Source of the DNA: JABDOU01 sp041567895
GTDB lineage: Bacteria > Actinomycetota > Acidimicrobiia > Spongiisociales > SHLN01
Length of the DNA: 37,169 bases
Reading direction: 5' to 3'
NCBI GenBank assembly: GCA_041567895.1
Contig: JBFGAX010000024.1
Span: 1-37,169, forward strand
Part shown: one piece after another, positions 23,221-31,099 of the stretch
Numbering within the stretch: position 1 is the first letter of the stretch
Layout of the letters: each line of letters begins with the position of its first letter
Translations under genes and position numbers: made by a program
The notes under the pieces: generated by a model
The model's input: the letters and a program-made list of their open reading frames with translations, nothing else
The model's database searches: none
Told to the model about the DNA's origin: nothing

Positions 23221-25305
23221 ATGATGAAGCGGATAATGATGATTCTGGCGCTCATAGCGTCGATTCTCGTTGCACCGGCGGCGATGGCTCAAGAAACGGC
23301 AGGAGACGAAGTGGGATTCTTCGATCCGGCGACGGGGTTGTGGTCCATGCCGGGGCGGGAACCGTTCTACTTTGGAAACCCGGGCGACAAGCCCATCAGC
23401 TGCGACTGGAACGGCGATGGAATTGCTTCCGTTGGCCAGTATCGCGACAGCACAGGCTTTCTGTATCTGAGCAATGACAACTCGACGGGTATGGCAGATA
23501 CCTCGATTTTCTATGGTATTCCCGGAGATAGGCCGATCTGTGGTGACTGGAACGGCGATGGGGTCGACACGATCGGCATATATCGCAATTCAGAAAACCT
23601 CTTCTACCTTCGCAATTCGAACACGCAGGGCGTCGCAGACGAGGTCTACTCGATCGGCAATTGGGGCGGCGGTGTTCCGTTCGCCGGCGACTTCGACGGC
23701 GACGGCATTGATACGGTCGGGGTCATGGATCCCAAGACCGGATACTGGCAGTTTGGCAATCGAGGTGGAGGATTCGACAAGGAAGGTTATTTCGGAACCG
23801 GAGCCGACGATCTGGTCTTCGGCGACTGGGATGGCGACGGCGACGATGATTTCGGTATCTACCGACACGCAGATGGCGCTTTCCACTTGTCGACGCACGG
23901 CGGAACCGCGGACCTGATTCTCAAGGCACCCGCTGACGGCCGCGTCGTCATGAGCGGAAACTGGTTCGGTGACAGCGGCCTTCAGACGTTCGGCGGCGAT
24001 CTTCCGATCGAGCCCAAGCCGATTCCGGCGCCGAGTGACAATCTCACACCTGCGGTTCCATCTCCTGATTGGGTGCCGACAAGCCCTGGCGGCACGGCTG
24101 ATAGTGGTTTGCAGGTACCCACGTCCGGCGTGACCGCCTATCCGGGCGACGATCTGAACTCTCTCGTCAAGGGTGCCGGCGTTGGAGCAACCATCATCCT
24201 GCATCCCGGAACGTATTACGGCCAGACCATCGAGCCGCTCTACAACCAGACGATCGTTGGCAATGGTGCCGTTCTCGACGGGCGGGGAACAGCCAAATAT
24301 GCCATCAAGGGACGAAACGGCGCCTCCAATGTTCGGATTGTGGGGCTCGAAGTGAAGAACTACGCCCCGGGCAAGCACACCGGCGCGGTGGACTTTCGCT
24401 CGACCGAGTACTACGGCGGTGGATTCGGGACTCAGACCAACTGGATCCTCGAAGACATGAACGTCCACCACAACTATGGTGACGGAGTGTTCGTCGGTGA
24501 CGGCGGTCGGCTGTACAACGTGGTGTCGACTGACAACCACTGGCTGGGTCTCGGTGCACACGGTCGCAACATCGGGGTGTTCGGTGGCGAAGTTGCCCGG
24601 AACTCGCTCGGCCTCTCGGACGGGGACGTCAACGATCACGCCGGAGGGATGAAGTTCGTAAAGGTCGAGGACGTTGTCGTATCCGGGCTGTACGCCCACG
24701 ACAATGGTGGGCCAGGAATCTGGTTCGACATCACAGCTCGCGACGTGATCATCGAAAACAGCCTTGCGACGGACAATCAGCGGAACGGCATCTTCTACGA
24801 GATCAGCTACGACGCCGTCATTCGTAACAACACGCTGCTTCGGAATGGCTGGGGCGATCCTGGCTACGTCAATGGCGATCCGTGGCTTTGGGGCTCAGGC
24901 ATCCTCATCGGAACGAGCCGCAACGTCACCGTCGAAAACAACTACATTGCGGACTCGGCAGGTGGTATCGCGATTCACGACATGCCGCACCGCCAGGGTG
25001 AGCGTTTCGACGTCCAGCCGTGGTATCGGGATGGTCGGGACTATGCGGGTATCGACAATGTGGTTCGGGACAACACGATCATCGATTCCGGGCGCACCGG
25101 GGCTGCCGCCGGTGGAAGCGATGCCTGGTCAGCAGCCGCTTTCGATCGCAATACGTTCGTGAGCAACGATTACCTCGGTGGCGAGTTCTGGTGGCGCAAC
25201 AGCGGTGGCAAGTTCTACGGTGAGAGCTACACGTGGAATGAATGGCGCGCAGCCGGTAACGGCAGCGGCGGAAGCATCCTCAGCGTTAGACCGCCGGTGC
25301 CGTAA
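23221..25305 (+). CDS. Secreted right-handed beta-helix protein with N-terminal FG-GAP/VCBS-like repeats
   Basis: A 694-residue exported protein. A Sec signal peptide ends at AMA, about residue 23. Residues about 30-260 carry a propeller-like repeat array with calcium-loop motifs DWNGDG (62-67), DWNGDG (109-114), DFDGDG (158-163) and DWDGDG (202-207), each followed by a G-x-Y/V-R-type strand. A Pro-rich linker (about 263-300) leads to a parallel beta-helix (about 310-665), rich in N-N and G-V-F turns. Such helices occur in polysaccharide lyases, epimerases and tailspike hydrolases. No catalytic residues can be assigned. It likely binds or modifies the polysaccharide made by this locus. ATG 23221 or 23224 follows GGAG. 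Confidence 0.82.
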   Translation: MMKRIMMILALIASILVAPAAMAQETAGDEVGFFDPATGLWSMPGREPFYFGNPGDKPISCDWNGDGIASVGQYRDSTGFLYLSNDNSTGMADTSIFYGIPGDRPICGDWNGDGVDTIGIYRNSENLFYLRNSNTQGVADEVYSIGNWGGGVPFAGDFDGDGIDTVGVMDPKTGYWQFGNRGGGFDKEGYFGTGADDLVFGDWDGDGDDDFGIYRHADGAFHLSTHGGTADLILKAPADGRVVMSGNWFGDSGLQTFGGDLPIEPKPIPAPSDNLTPAVPSPDWVPTSPGGTADSGLQVPTSGVTAYPGDDLNSLVKGAGVGATIILHPGTYYGQTIEPLYNQTIVGNGAVLDGRGTAKYAIKGRNGASNVRIVGLEVKNYAPGKHTGAVDFRSTEYYGGGFGTQTNWILEDMNVHHNYGDGVFVGDGGRLYNVVSTDNHWLGLGAHGRNIGVFGGEVARNSLGLSDGDVNDHAGGMKFVKVEDVVVSGLYAHDNGGPGIWFDITARDVIIENSLATDNQRNGIFYEISYDAVIRNNTLLRNGWGDPGYVNGDPWLWGSGILIGTSRNVTVENNYIADSAGGIAIHDMPHRQGERFDVQPWYRDGRDYAGIDNVVRDNTIIDSGRTGAAAGGSDAWSAAAFDRNTFVSNDYLGGEFWWRNSGGKFYGESYTWNEWRAAGNGSGGSILSVRPPVP

Positions 25306-25381
25306 GAGAAGATCTCGACATACCTCCAACAGGATTGGGCAAGCCGGCGCAGTAGACAACCGGCCAACTCAATGCCACGAA

Positions 25382-25411
25382 GGGTCCGGCAGCACTGCGG
25401 CTGCCGGACCC
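25382..25411. terminator. Strong 12-bp hairpin between convergent genes
   Basis: GGGTCCGGCAGC (25382-25393) and GCTGCCGGACCC (25400-25411) are perfect inverted arms around a 6-nt loop. They lie in the 167-bp gap between the beta-helix gene and the convergent terC. There is no T-run. A bidirectional, high-GC type terminator is the natural reading. Confidence 0.75.
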
Positions 25412-25472
25412 ACTCCGCGTTTCGAGACTGCCAACCGGCTTGAGAGAGATCGCGACGGTCCCCGCAACGCCG

Positions 25473-26258
25473 CTAGCCAACTGTTTGCGGTGATTCCGGT
25501 GTCGGTGAGATCTTTTCGTGCAGGTGGACCGGGTCCTTGGTTTTGCGGCGGACGCCGATATTGAGCACCTCGACGAAGATCGAGAACGCCATGGCCACGT
25601 ACACGTAGCCCTTCGGAATCTTCTGTCCGGCGCCCTCGGCAATCAGCGTCATCCCGATCAGCAAGAGGAACGCCAGGGCCAGCATCTTGACTGACGGATG
25701 GCGATTGATGAACTGGTAGATGGCTTTGGAGGCGATGAGCATGATGACGACCGCTCCCATCACGGCGATGACCATCACGGGTATGTATTCAGTGATCCCG
25801 ACCGCCGTGATGACCGAATCGAGCGAGAACACGAGGTCGAGCAGCATCACCTGACCGATGACAGCGGCAAAAGTCGGGGCGACCTTGGCCTCCTGATGCT
25901 CGTCCTCACCTTCGAGCTTGTGGTGGATCTCCATGGTGGCCTTGTAAATGAGAAAGAGCCCGCCACCCAATAACACGAGGTCCTTGCCGCTGAAGCCCTG
26001 CCCGAAGACCTCGAAGAGCTCTGCCTTCAACCCGATGATCCATCCCACTGCCAGCAGCAGCAGCACCCGCATTCCGGCGGCTGCCAGAATCCCGGTTTGG
26101 CGGGCCCGATCTTGTTGGTGTTTGGGGAGCTTGGCGGCCAGGATCGAGATGAACACGACGTTATCAACGCCAAGTACGACCTCGAGTGTCAGCAGTGCGA
26201 AGAGCGCGCTCCACGCGGCAGGGTCGGAGATCCATTCCATGCGGGGAAGGGTACCCAT
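25473..26258 (-). CDS. TerC-family integral membrane protein
   Basis: A 261-residue polytopic protein of the TerC/Alx/YkoY family, linked to tellurite resistance and more recently to manganese export. It has about seven helices. The family-defining acidic motifs are LEVVLGVDNVVFISILA in the first helix and LLDLVFSLDSVITAVG in the middle. Their aspartates probably bind metal. HHKLEGEDEHQEA is a polar loop, and HEKISPTPESP ends the chain. Start ATG 26258 is preferred for its AAAGGGG site. ATG 26240, which gives the more common MEW... N-terminus, is the alternative. It sits between two beta-helix genes and seems functionally unrelated to them. Confidence 0.9.
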   Translation of the reverse strand: MGTLPRMEWISDPAAWSALFALLTLEVVLGVDNVVFISILAAKLPKHQQDRARQTGILAAAGMRVLLLLAVGWIIGLKAELFEVFGQGFSGKDLVLLGGGLFLIYKATMEIHHKLEGEDEHQEAKVAPTFAAVIGQVMLLDLVFSLDSVITAVGITEYIPVMVIAVMGAVVIMLIASKAIYQFINRHPSVKMLALAFLLLIGMTLIAEGAGQKIPKGYVYVAMAFSIFVEVLNIGVRRKTKDPVHLHEKISPTPESPQTVG

Positions 26259-26364
26259 CGACCCCTTTTGGAACTGGAAACGGAGAAACCACTCGCAGTC
26301 GAGCGCAAACATTCGGGCGCTGCTCGTGTAGGACTAATACCGCCGCCGGAATACCCTTAGGAAC

Positions 26365-27882
26365 GTGGAGCGCCAAAGGTGGATATTCGGGTTGGCGGGA
26401 CTTGGCGTTTTGGTTCTGCTCATAACCCTCGCAACCCGGGGTGACGGCGCGCCTGAAGTCGCCGCGACGACCTCGCCGGCCAGCTCTCCTCCTGACGTTT
26501 CGACATCGACGATCACGTCGACGACCGTGTCAACGGTCACGAACGAGCCCGAAGGCGCTTTTGTCACGATCACTCCTGCGATGGACGCAGCTGCAGTAGT
26601 TGCTGCGCAACCCGAAGGCACCCGCTTCGTATTCGAACCCGGTGTGTATCGACACGTATCGATTGCACCGAGGTCTGATCAGGTGTTTGAGGCCAAACAG
26701 GGCGTCGTCTTCTCGGGCGCAAAGGTCCTCACCGATTTTGCGTTTGACGGGAATCGCTGGTTTGTCGACGGACAGACGCAACAAGAATGGGATCACGGCG
26801 AGTGCTTTGCAAGCAACCCTCGATGCCGGCATCCGGAGGATCTGTTCCTGGATGGCGAGTTGCAGACTCACGTATCGACGTTGCAGGCCGTTGGGCCTGG
26901 ATCGTGGTTCTTTGACTACAACGCCGACCGGATCTACCTGGGTTCGGATCCCGAAGGCAGTGTCGTCGAAACGTCAGTAACTCGCCATGCTTTTTCGAGC
27001 GATGCAGATCGGGTTGAAATTCGAGGGTTCATCATCCAGCGATACGCCAATCAGGCGCAGCACGGAGTCATAGACAGTCGGCTTGACAATCGAACCGATA
27101 GCGCTCGCGGTGACGGTTGGGTGGTCGAGTCGAACGTGATACGTCAGAACCATGGCACCGGCATCGTTGTCACGGATCACGGGATCGTGCGCAACAACGA
27201 GATCATTGAAAACGGACAACTTGGGATCACGGCTTACGGTCTGGATGTCGAAGTTACCGAGAACACCATTGCCGGTAACAACACCACCGGTTTTGATTAC
27301 GGGTGGGAAGCCGGAGGCTCGAAATTCAAGCGCACAACCGGGTTGGTTGTTCAGGCAAATGTGGTGCGGGACAACTTCGGTCCCGGTCTATGGACCGATA
27401 TCGACAACGTCGATTCCACGATCGAAAACAACGTTGTCCAGAACAACGCGTACATCGGAATCTTTCACGAAATCAGTTACTCCGCGGTGATCCGGGACAA
27501 CATTGTCGAGGGCAACGGTTTTCATTACACCGTTGACGTGTGGGGTGCCGGCATCACGGTTGCCGCCTCTCCCGACGTGGAAGTCACGGGCAACATCGTG
27601 CGTGGCAATGCAGGCGGGATAGTTGCCATACAGCAGAATCGGTCGGATGCTCCTGCGAGCTTCGGGCCGGTTGAGATCGAAAACCTCCGTGTGTACGACA
27701 ACATCGTCGAAATGAACGACGGATTCACCGGATTGCGACAAGAGGTCGGTGACAACTCCTATTACCGGTCTCGTAACAACGTGTTCGAAGCGAATGATTT
27801 CGTCGTCGATGGGCAAGATCGTTTCTATTGGAACAATCGGCCTATCAGCCTCGCTGAATGGCTGAACCTCGGTCTCAGCTGA
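26365..27882 (+). CDS. Membrane-anchored right-handed beta-helix protein 2
   Basis: A 505-residue protein. An N-terminal membrane anchor or uncleaved signal (about residues 5-23) is followed by a Ser/Thr-rich linker (about 30-62) and a parallel beta-helix from about 65 to the end. HNHG- and NN-type turns are regularly spaced, e.g. VVESNVIRQNHGTGI, GIVRNNEIIENGQLGI, STIENNVVQNNAYIGIF and SAVIRDNIVEGNGF. The last 40 residues (FEANDFVVDG...FYWNN...LAEWLNLG) parallel the end of the first beta-helix protein (NTFVSNDYLGG...FWWRN...WNEWRAAG), so the two are paralogues. It lacks the propeller repeats. The start GTG 26365 has AGGA very close by. A surface polysaccharide-modifying or binding role is inferred from context. 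Confidence 0.8.
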   Translation: MERQRWIFGLAGLGVLVLLITLATRGDGAPEVAATTSPASSPPDVSTSTITSTTVSTVTNEPEGAFVTITPAMDAAAVVAAQPEGTRFVFEPGVYRHVSIAPRSDQVFEAKQGVVFSGAKVLTDFAFDGNRWFVDGQTQQEWDHGECFASNPRCRHPEDLFLDGELQTHVSTLQAVGPGSWFFDYNADRIYLGSDPEGSVVETSVTRHAFSSDADRVEIRGFIIQRYANQAQHGVIDSRLDNRTDSARGDGWVVESNVIRQNHGTGIVVTDHGIVRNNEIIENGQLGITAYGLDVEVTENTIAGNNTTGFDYGWEAGGSKFKRTTGLVVQANVVRDNFGPGLWTDIDNVDSTIENNVVQNNAYIGIFHEISYSAVIRDNIVEGNGFHYTVDVWGAGITVAASPDVEVTGNIVRGNAGGIVAIQQNRSDAPASFGPVEIENLRVYDNIVEMNDGFTGLRQEVGDNSYYRSRNNVFEANDFVVDGQDRFYWNNRPISLAEWLNLGLS

Positions 27883-27892
27883 ACCTCTCGGA

Positions 27893-29755
27893 TCAGCTAG
27901 GAGTGCGTTCGGCCGGCTTCTCGGTACGCACCGGCGTGCGGTCCCGCCGACCATTCGTTTTGCCCAACCGGCCGTTTGCTGCACCTCTCTCACCCGATCC
28001 GAGTATGTCGGCAAGCGACCCCTCCGTGAGGAGCTGATCGGCTCGTAGTGGCGATCGGTTGTACACGTAGCCGACCGAGCCGGTCCCGATGAAGTTCAGC
28101 CGATCGACCATCTCCTCGAGGTCGCTGACGGATCCATTGTGGGACACGACCAGCATGGCGGCATCTGCGAATCGGGCAATGCTCGATGCGTAGGCGACGT
28201 GAAGCAGAGGCGGCGTATCGATGAGAATCACATCGTATTCGTCACGGATTGATTCGAAGAAGACCCGCGTCGCCGCCGAGCGGAAAAAATTGGCTGCAAC
28301 CACGGGACGTTGCCCACGGCTCAAAAGACCGAGTGTCGTTCCGTCGGCCACAGGAACACTGGTGACCGCCTGCCGAAGCGGCAAACCCGAGTCGACCGCT
28401 TCGGTGAGGCCTGCGGGTGGTGGAATGTCGCCGACGAGAGCTCTCGTGAGAGATTGATTTCCAAAATCGGCATCGACCACCAAAACCCGATTTCCTTCTC
28501 GAGCAGCCGCCATGGCGGTGTTGGCGACCACGGTCGACTTGCCGTCATTGAGGGAGGCGGAAACCACGACGATCATGTTTGCGTCCGCAGCTGCCAGCTG
28601 GATGTCCAGCGCAGCTGCTGCGAACCGGAAGGACTCGGCGGCTCTGGTCGTCGGGGCCTCCTGCACCGGTAAGGCGGTCGACACATTCTCCATCTCGAAG
28701 TCCGGGATTTCGGAGATGAGTGGTACGCCGGTGATCATCTCTGGTTCTCCCCGGTGCGAGAAGCTGCGACGGTTGATGGCGAATGCATAGGTGACGGCCA
28801 GAGCCGCAAGCACTCCAACGACACCGCCGAGGATCCCGGCTTTGCCCAGTTCGCGCCCGTTGCCCCTGGGGACTGACACATCAGATGCTTGGAAGAAGGC
28901 TTGCCCTTCGGCGAGCGCGCTATCGATCTCTATCTGGTCCTTGCGGGCCGTGAGCGTCGAACGGCGATCGATTGTTTGATCGAGCTCGCGAACCAGGGGA
29001 GCGAGGTCAGGGCGGGATGATTCTGCCGCCTGGACCGACTGATACGTATCGACCTGCAGTTTGAGCCGGCTCAGTTCAGCATCTACGGCAGCTGCACGTT
29101 CGGCAGTCAGATTGCCTCCACTGAGCTGGTCTTGTAGTGCCACAATGCGATCGATCGTGGCTTCGAACTGTTGATCCAGTTCGGTCCGTGATTCACTCGT
29201 CTCGCCCTGTATCTGGGCTTGCAGGTCGGATATGCGCTGGTCGAGCGACGCAATTGTCAGGTCTAGCTCGGAGATTGCGGCGCTTGACCGTGTTGCAATT
29301 TGTTCGGAACGAACCTCACGGTACGAGTCGACCATTGCCTGTGTGAGGTCGATGGCGATTTGCTGGTCTTTGTAGTTGACGCCGATTGCGATCTGGTTGT
29401 TGGAACGGTCGGCTTCGACCGTCAGCAGTTTTTCAGCGAAGTCCTGAGCGTCGACCGCCAGATCTGGTTCGACAGCCCGGACCTTGTCGAGGGCGCTTTC
29501 GCGAACAAGAAGAGATTCGAGCAATTGAACCTGGTCGGCGACATATCGCTCGGCGGCATCGGTTGAGGTAGCGGTTTCGAAAACTGCAGAAGCCCCCGGG
29601 TCGACGATTATCTCAGCCCGTGCCCGGAATACTGGATTGGAGAGCCATGCGAACGCCACTCCAGCGAGCACCCCGCCGAAGATGATGGCGGCTGCCAACC
29701 ACCGGTATCGCCACAGAGCGGACGGTATCGTCGGTTCCAGCGTGTTGTGTTCCAT
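27893..29755 (-). CDS. Wzz/BY-kinase-like polysaccharide chain-length/co-polymerase protein 2, no tyrosine tail
   Basis: A 620-residue paralogue of the protein at 10932-12983. It has a first membrane helix (about 19-38), a Wzz domain, a coiled coil (about 160-235), a second helix (about 306-326) and a cytoplasmic ATPase. The ATPase has Walker A SASLNDGKST (399-408), Walker A' VLVVDADFG (424-432) and Walker B YDVILIDTPP. The N-D-G-K-S P-loop is closer to classical BY-kinases than copy 1. The C-terminal tail after VGYVYNRSPLR is basic and has no tyrosine, so the usual autophosphorylation cluster is missing. The start ATG 29755 has AAAGGG upstream. It converges with beta-helix gene 2 across 10 bp, with no room for a separate terminator. 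Confidence 0.88.
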   Translation of the reverse strand: MEHNTLEPTIPSALWRYRWLAAAIIFGGVLAGVAFAWLSNPVFRARAEIIVDPGASAVFETATSTDAAERYVADQVQLLESLLVRESALDKVRAVEPDLAVDAQDFAEKLLTVEADRSNNQIAIGVNYKDQQIAIDLTQAMVDSYREVRSEQIATRSSAAISELDLTIASLDQRISDLQAQIQGETSESRTELDQQFEATIDRIVALQDQLSGGNLTAERAAAVDAELSRLKLQVDTYQSVQAAESSRPDLAPLVRELDQTIDRRSTLTARKDQIEIDSALAEGQAFFQASDVSVPRGNGRELGKAGILGGVVGVLAALAVTYAFAINRRSFSHRGEPEMITGVPLISEIPDFEMENVSTALPVQEAPTTRAAESFRFAAAALDIQLAAADANMIVVVSASLNDGKSTVVANTAMAAAREGNRVLVVDADFGNQSLTRALVGDIPPPAGLTEAVDSGLPLRQAVTSVPVADGTTLGLLSRGQRPVVAANFFRSAATRVFFESIRDEYDVILIDTPPLLHVAYASSIARFADAAMLVVSHNGSVSDLEEMVDRLNFIGTGSVGYVYNRSPLRADQLLTEGSLADILGSGERGAANGRLGKTNGRRDRTPVRTEKPAERTPS

Positions 29756-29825
29756 ACTTCCCTTTACCTATCGGCCTTTACCCATGGGCTCGCGAATACC
29801 AGCTCTTGAAGCGCCGTGCACGAGT

Positions 29826-29893
29826 TTGAGATATCTGGTGCCATTTCACCGCGTCAATCTCAATATCGGACCGTTCCCGTCCCCGATTGAGAT
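29826..29893. promoter_or_regulatory. Three TTGAGAT elements upstream of Wzz/kinase gene 2
   Basis: TTGAGAT occurs at 29826-29832, in reverse orientation at 29857-29863, and forward at 29887-29893. The last two extend to an 8-bp inverted pair (ATCTCAAT/ATTGAGAT). Starts are spaced 31 and 30 bp, close to three helical turns. They lie 70-140 bp upstream of the kinase start and look like repeated binding sites for an unknown regulator. The rest of 29756-29977 holds no gene. Confidence 0.35.
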
Positions 29894-29977
29894 CGTTCAC
29901 GTGAGTCCACCCTTACGAACAATCAGACTATCGAGGACTCCCGGGTTGTGTTGCAGGCGGCGACGAATTCGAATTCG

Positions 29978-31099
29978 TCATTCAGGCTCGTCCGATTCGT
30001 CGAAAAGGTCCGTGTCGTCGAGCATGGTGCGAGCTGCCCAGCCAACCGGATCGTCCAGTTCTGATTCGGTTGGAAGATGTTCCGGCGAAGACCATGCCGC
30101 AGCCAAAGCATCCTCGCCCAGACGAGCGACAACCTCACGGCAAAAGGTGGCAGCCTTGCGGTAATGGCGGCGATCGATGTCGAGGGCAAGGAGGCTCAAC
30201 AGCATCTGCTCACCGGCTGCGGGGGCAGCCAGTCTTCGATCGAAAGCTTCTCGAATGATGTCGAGATCGGTGACGACGCCGGCGATCGCGTCGAGTCGAT
30301 AGTCGGCATAGCCGGCGAGGAAGGACACGAGCGCTCTGATCGAAGCAACGTCCTCGGCCTGGTGGGGACCGGTCAAGAGGCCAGACATCGACCCTGGATT
30401 GGTGAGAGTCGCTTCAATGTCTGCCGGGTCAGGCATGCCGTCGATCCCGATATTGTCGAATCGGCCCATGAGAACCGAGGGATCTATTTCGAGATCAGCG
30501 AGGTATTGCTCGATGACCGTGCCCATGTAATCGGTGAGCCAGGGAACGGCATATTCAGCCACAGTGATGCGTTCCATTGCGAGGGCCCAGAGCCGCACTT
30601 GATCAAGATCTAGCTCGTGGTCGGCAGCAAAGCTGTCCACGTTCGCTGCTACCAACTCCTGCGATCCTCCCAGGAGAGGGAGAAGCGAATCGAAGTGCCC
30701 CATCGTGCGTTGAGCAAGCATTCCCATGAGCGAGCCGGCCTGCATACCGATGAGGGCGGGAGTGAGACTGTCGAGCGGGATGGGCGATGGGAGTTCGGAT
30801 CCCATAGACCGTTTGATCAGTTCACTGAGTGGTTCGAGAAGATACGAAAGCCCTTTCAAATTTGACGTGAGAAATTGGCTTGCCGTCACCAGGCGCGGAT
30901 CCTTGCCTGGCGTTCCGAGCGGTGATACATCGTGCATGTGAACTTCGACGACGCGGTAGAGCGTCTCGAACTTGTCGGGGTCGGGGACGCCCGGTGAGGT
31001 TCCGATGACGCTCTTGGCCATTTCTTCGGCGAGCTTCCAGTTGACCGGTCCCGGGCTCGAGAGCATCTCGGCGAACTGCTCAAAGATGTTGTCGGCCAT
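29978..31099 (-). CDS. DUF2342/zincin-like metallopeptidase family protein, metal site degenerate
   Basis: A 373-residue protein of the actinobacterial DUF2342 group (annotated elsewhere as zinc-dependent metalloprotease or putative hydrolase). The recognisable order is a small helical N-terminus, ALIGMQAGSLMGMLAQRTMGHFD, then YAVPWLTDYMGTVIEQY. SFLAGYADYRLDAIAG follows, and near the end come AAAWSSPEHLPTESELDDPVGW and ARTM. In relatives the helix just before the V-P-W segment carries the His/Glu metal-binding residues. Here that helix reads ALAMERITVAEYAVPW and lacks histidine, so catalysis is doubtful. ATG 31099 overlaps the stop of the upstream htrA-like gene, so the two are translationally coupled. 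The family call is fairly firm; the loss of activity is inferred. Confidence 0.75.
   Translation of the reverse strand: MADNIFEQFAEMLSSPGPVNWKLAEEMAKSVIGTSPGVPDPDKFETLYRVVEVHMHDVSPLGTPGKDPRLVTASQFLTSNLKGLSYLLEPLSELIKRSMGSELPSPIPLDSLTPALIGMQAGSLMGMLAQRTMGHFDSLLPLLGGSQELVAANVDSFAADHELDLDQVRLWALAMERITVAEYAVPWLTDYMGTVIEQYLADLEIDPSVLMGRFDNIGIDGMPDPADIEATLTNPGSMSGLLTGPHQAEDVASIRALVSFLAGYADYRLDAIAGVVTDLDIIREAFDRRLAAPAAGEQMLLSLLALDIDRRHYRKAATFCREVVARLGEDALAAAWSSPEHLPTESELDDPVGWAARTMLDDTDLFDESDEPE

Noticed and set aside
23590..24699. 369-codon minus-strand open frame opposite the beta-helix gene
   Set aside because: The plus-strand frame has signal peptide, calcium-loop repeats and beta-helix turns; the antisense frame shows none of these or any other family feature.
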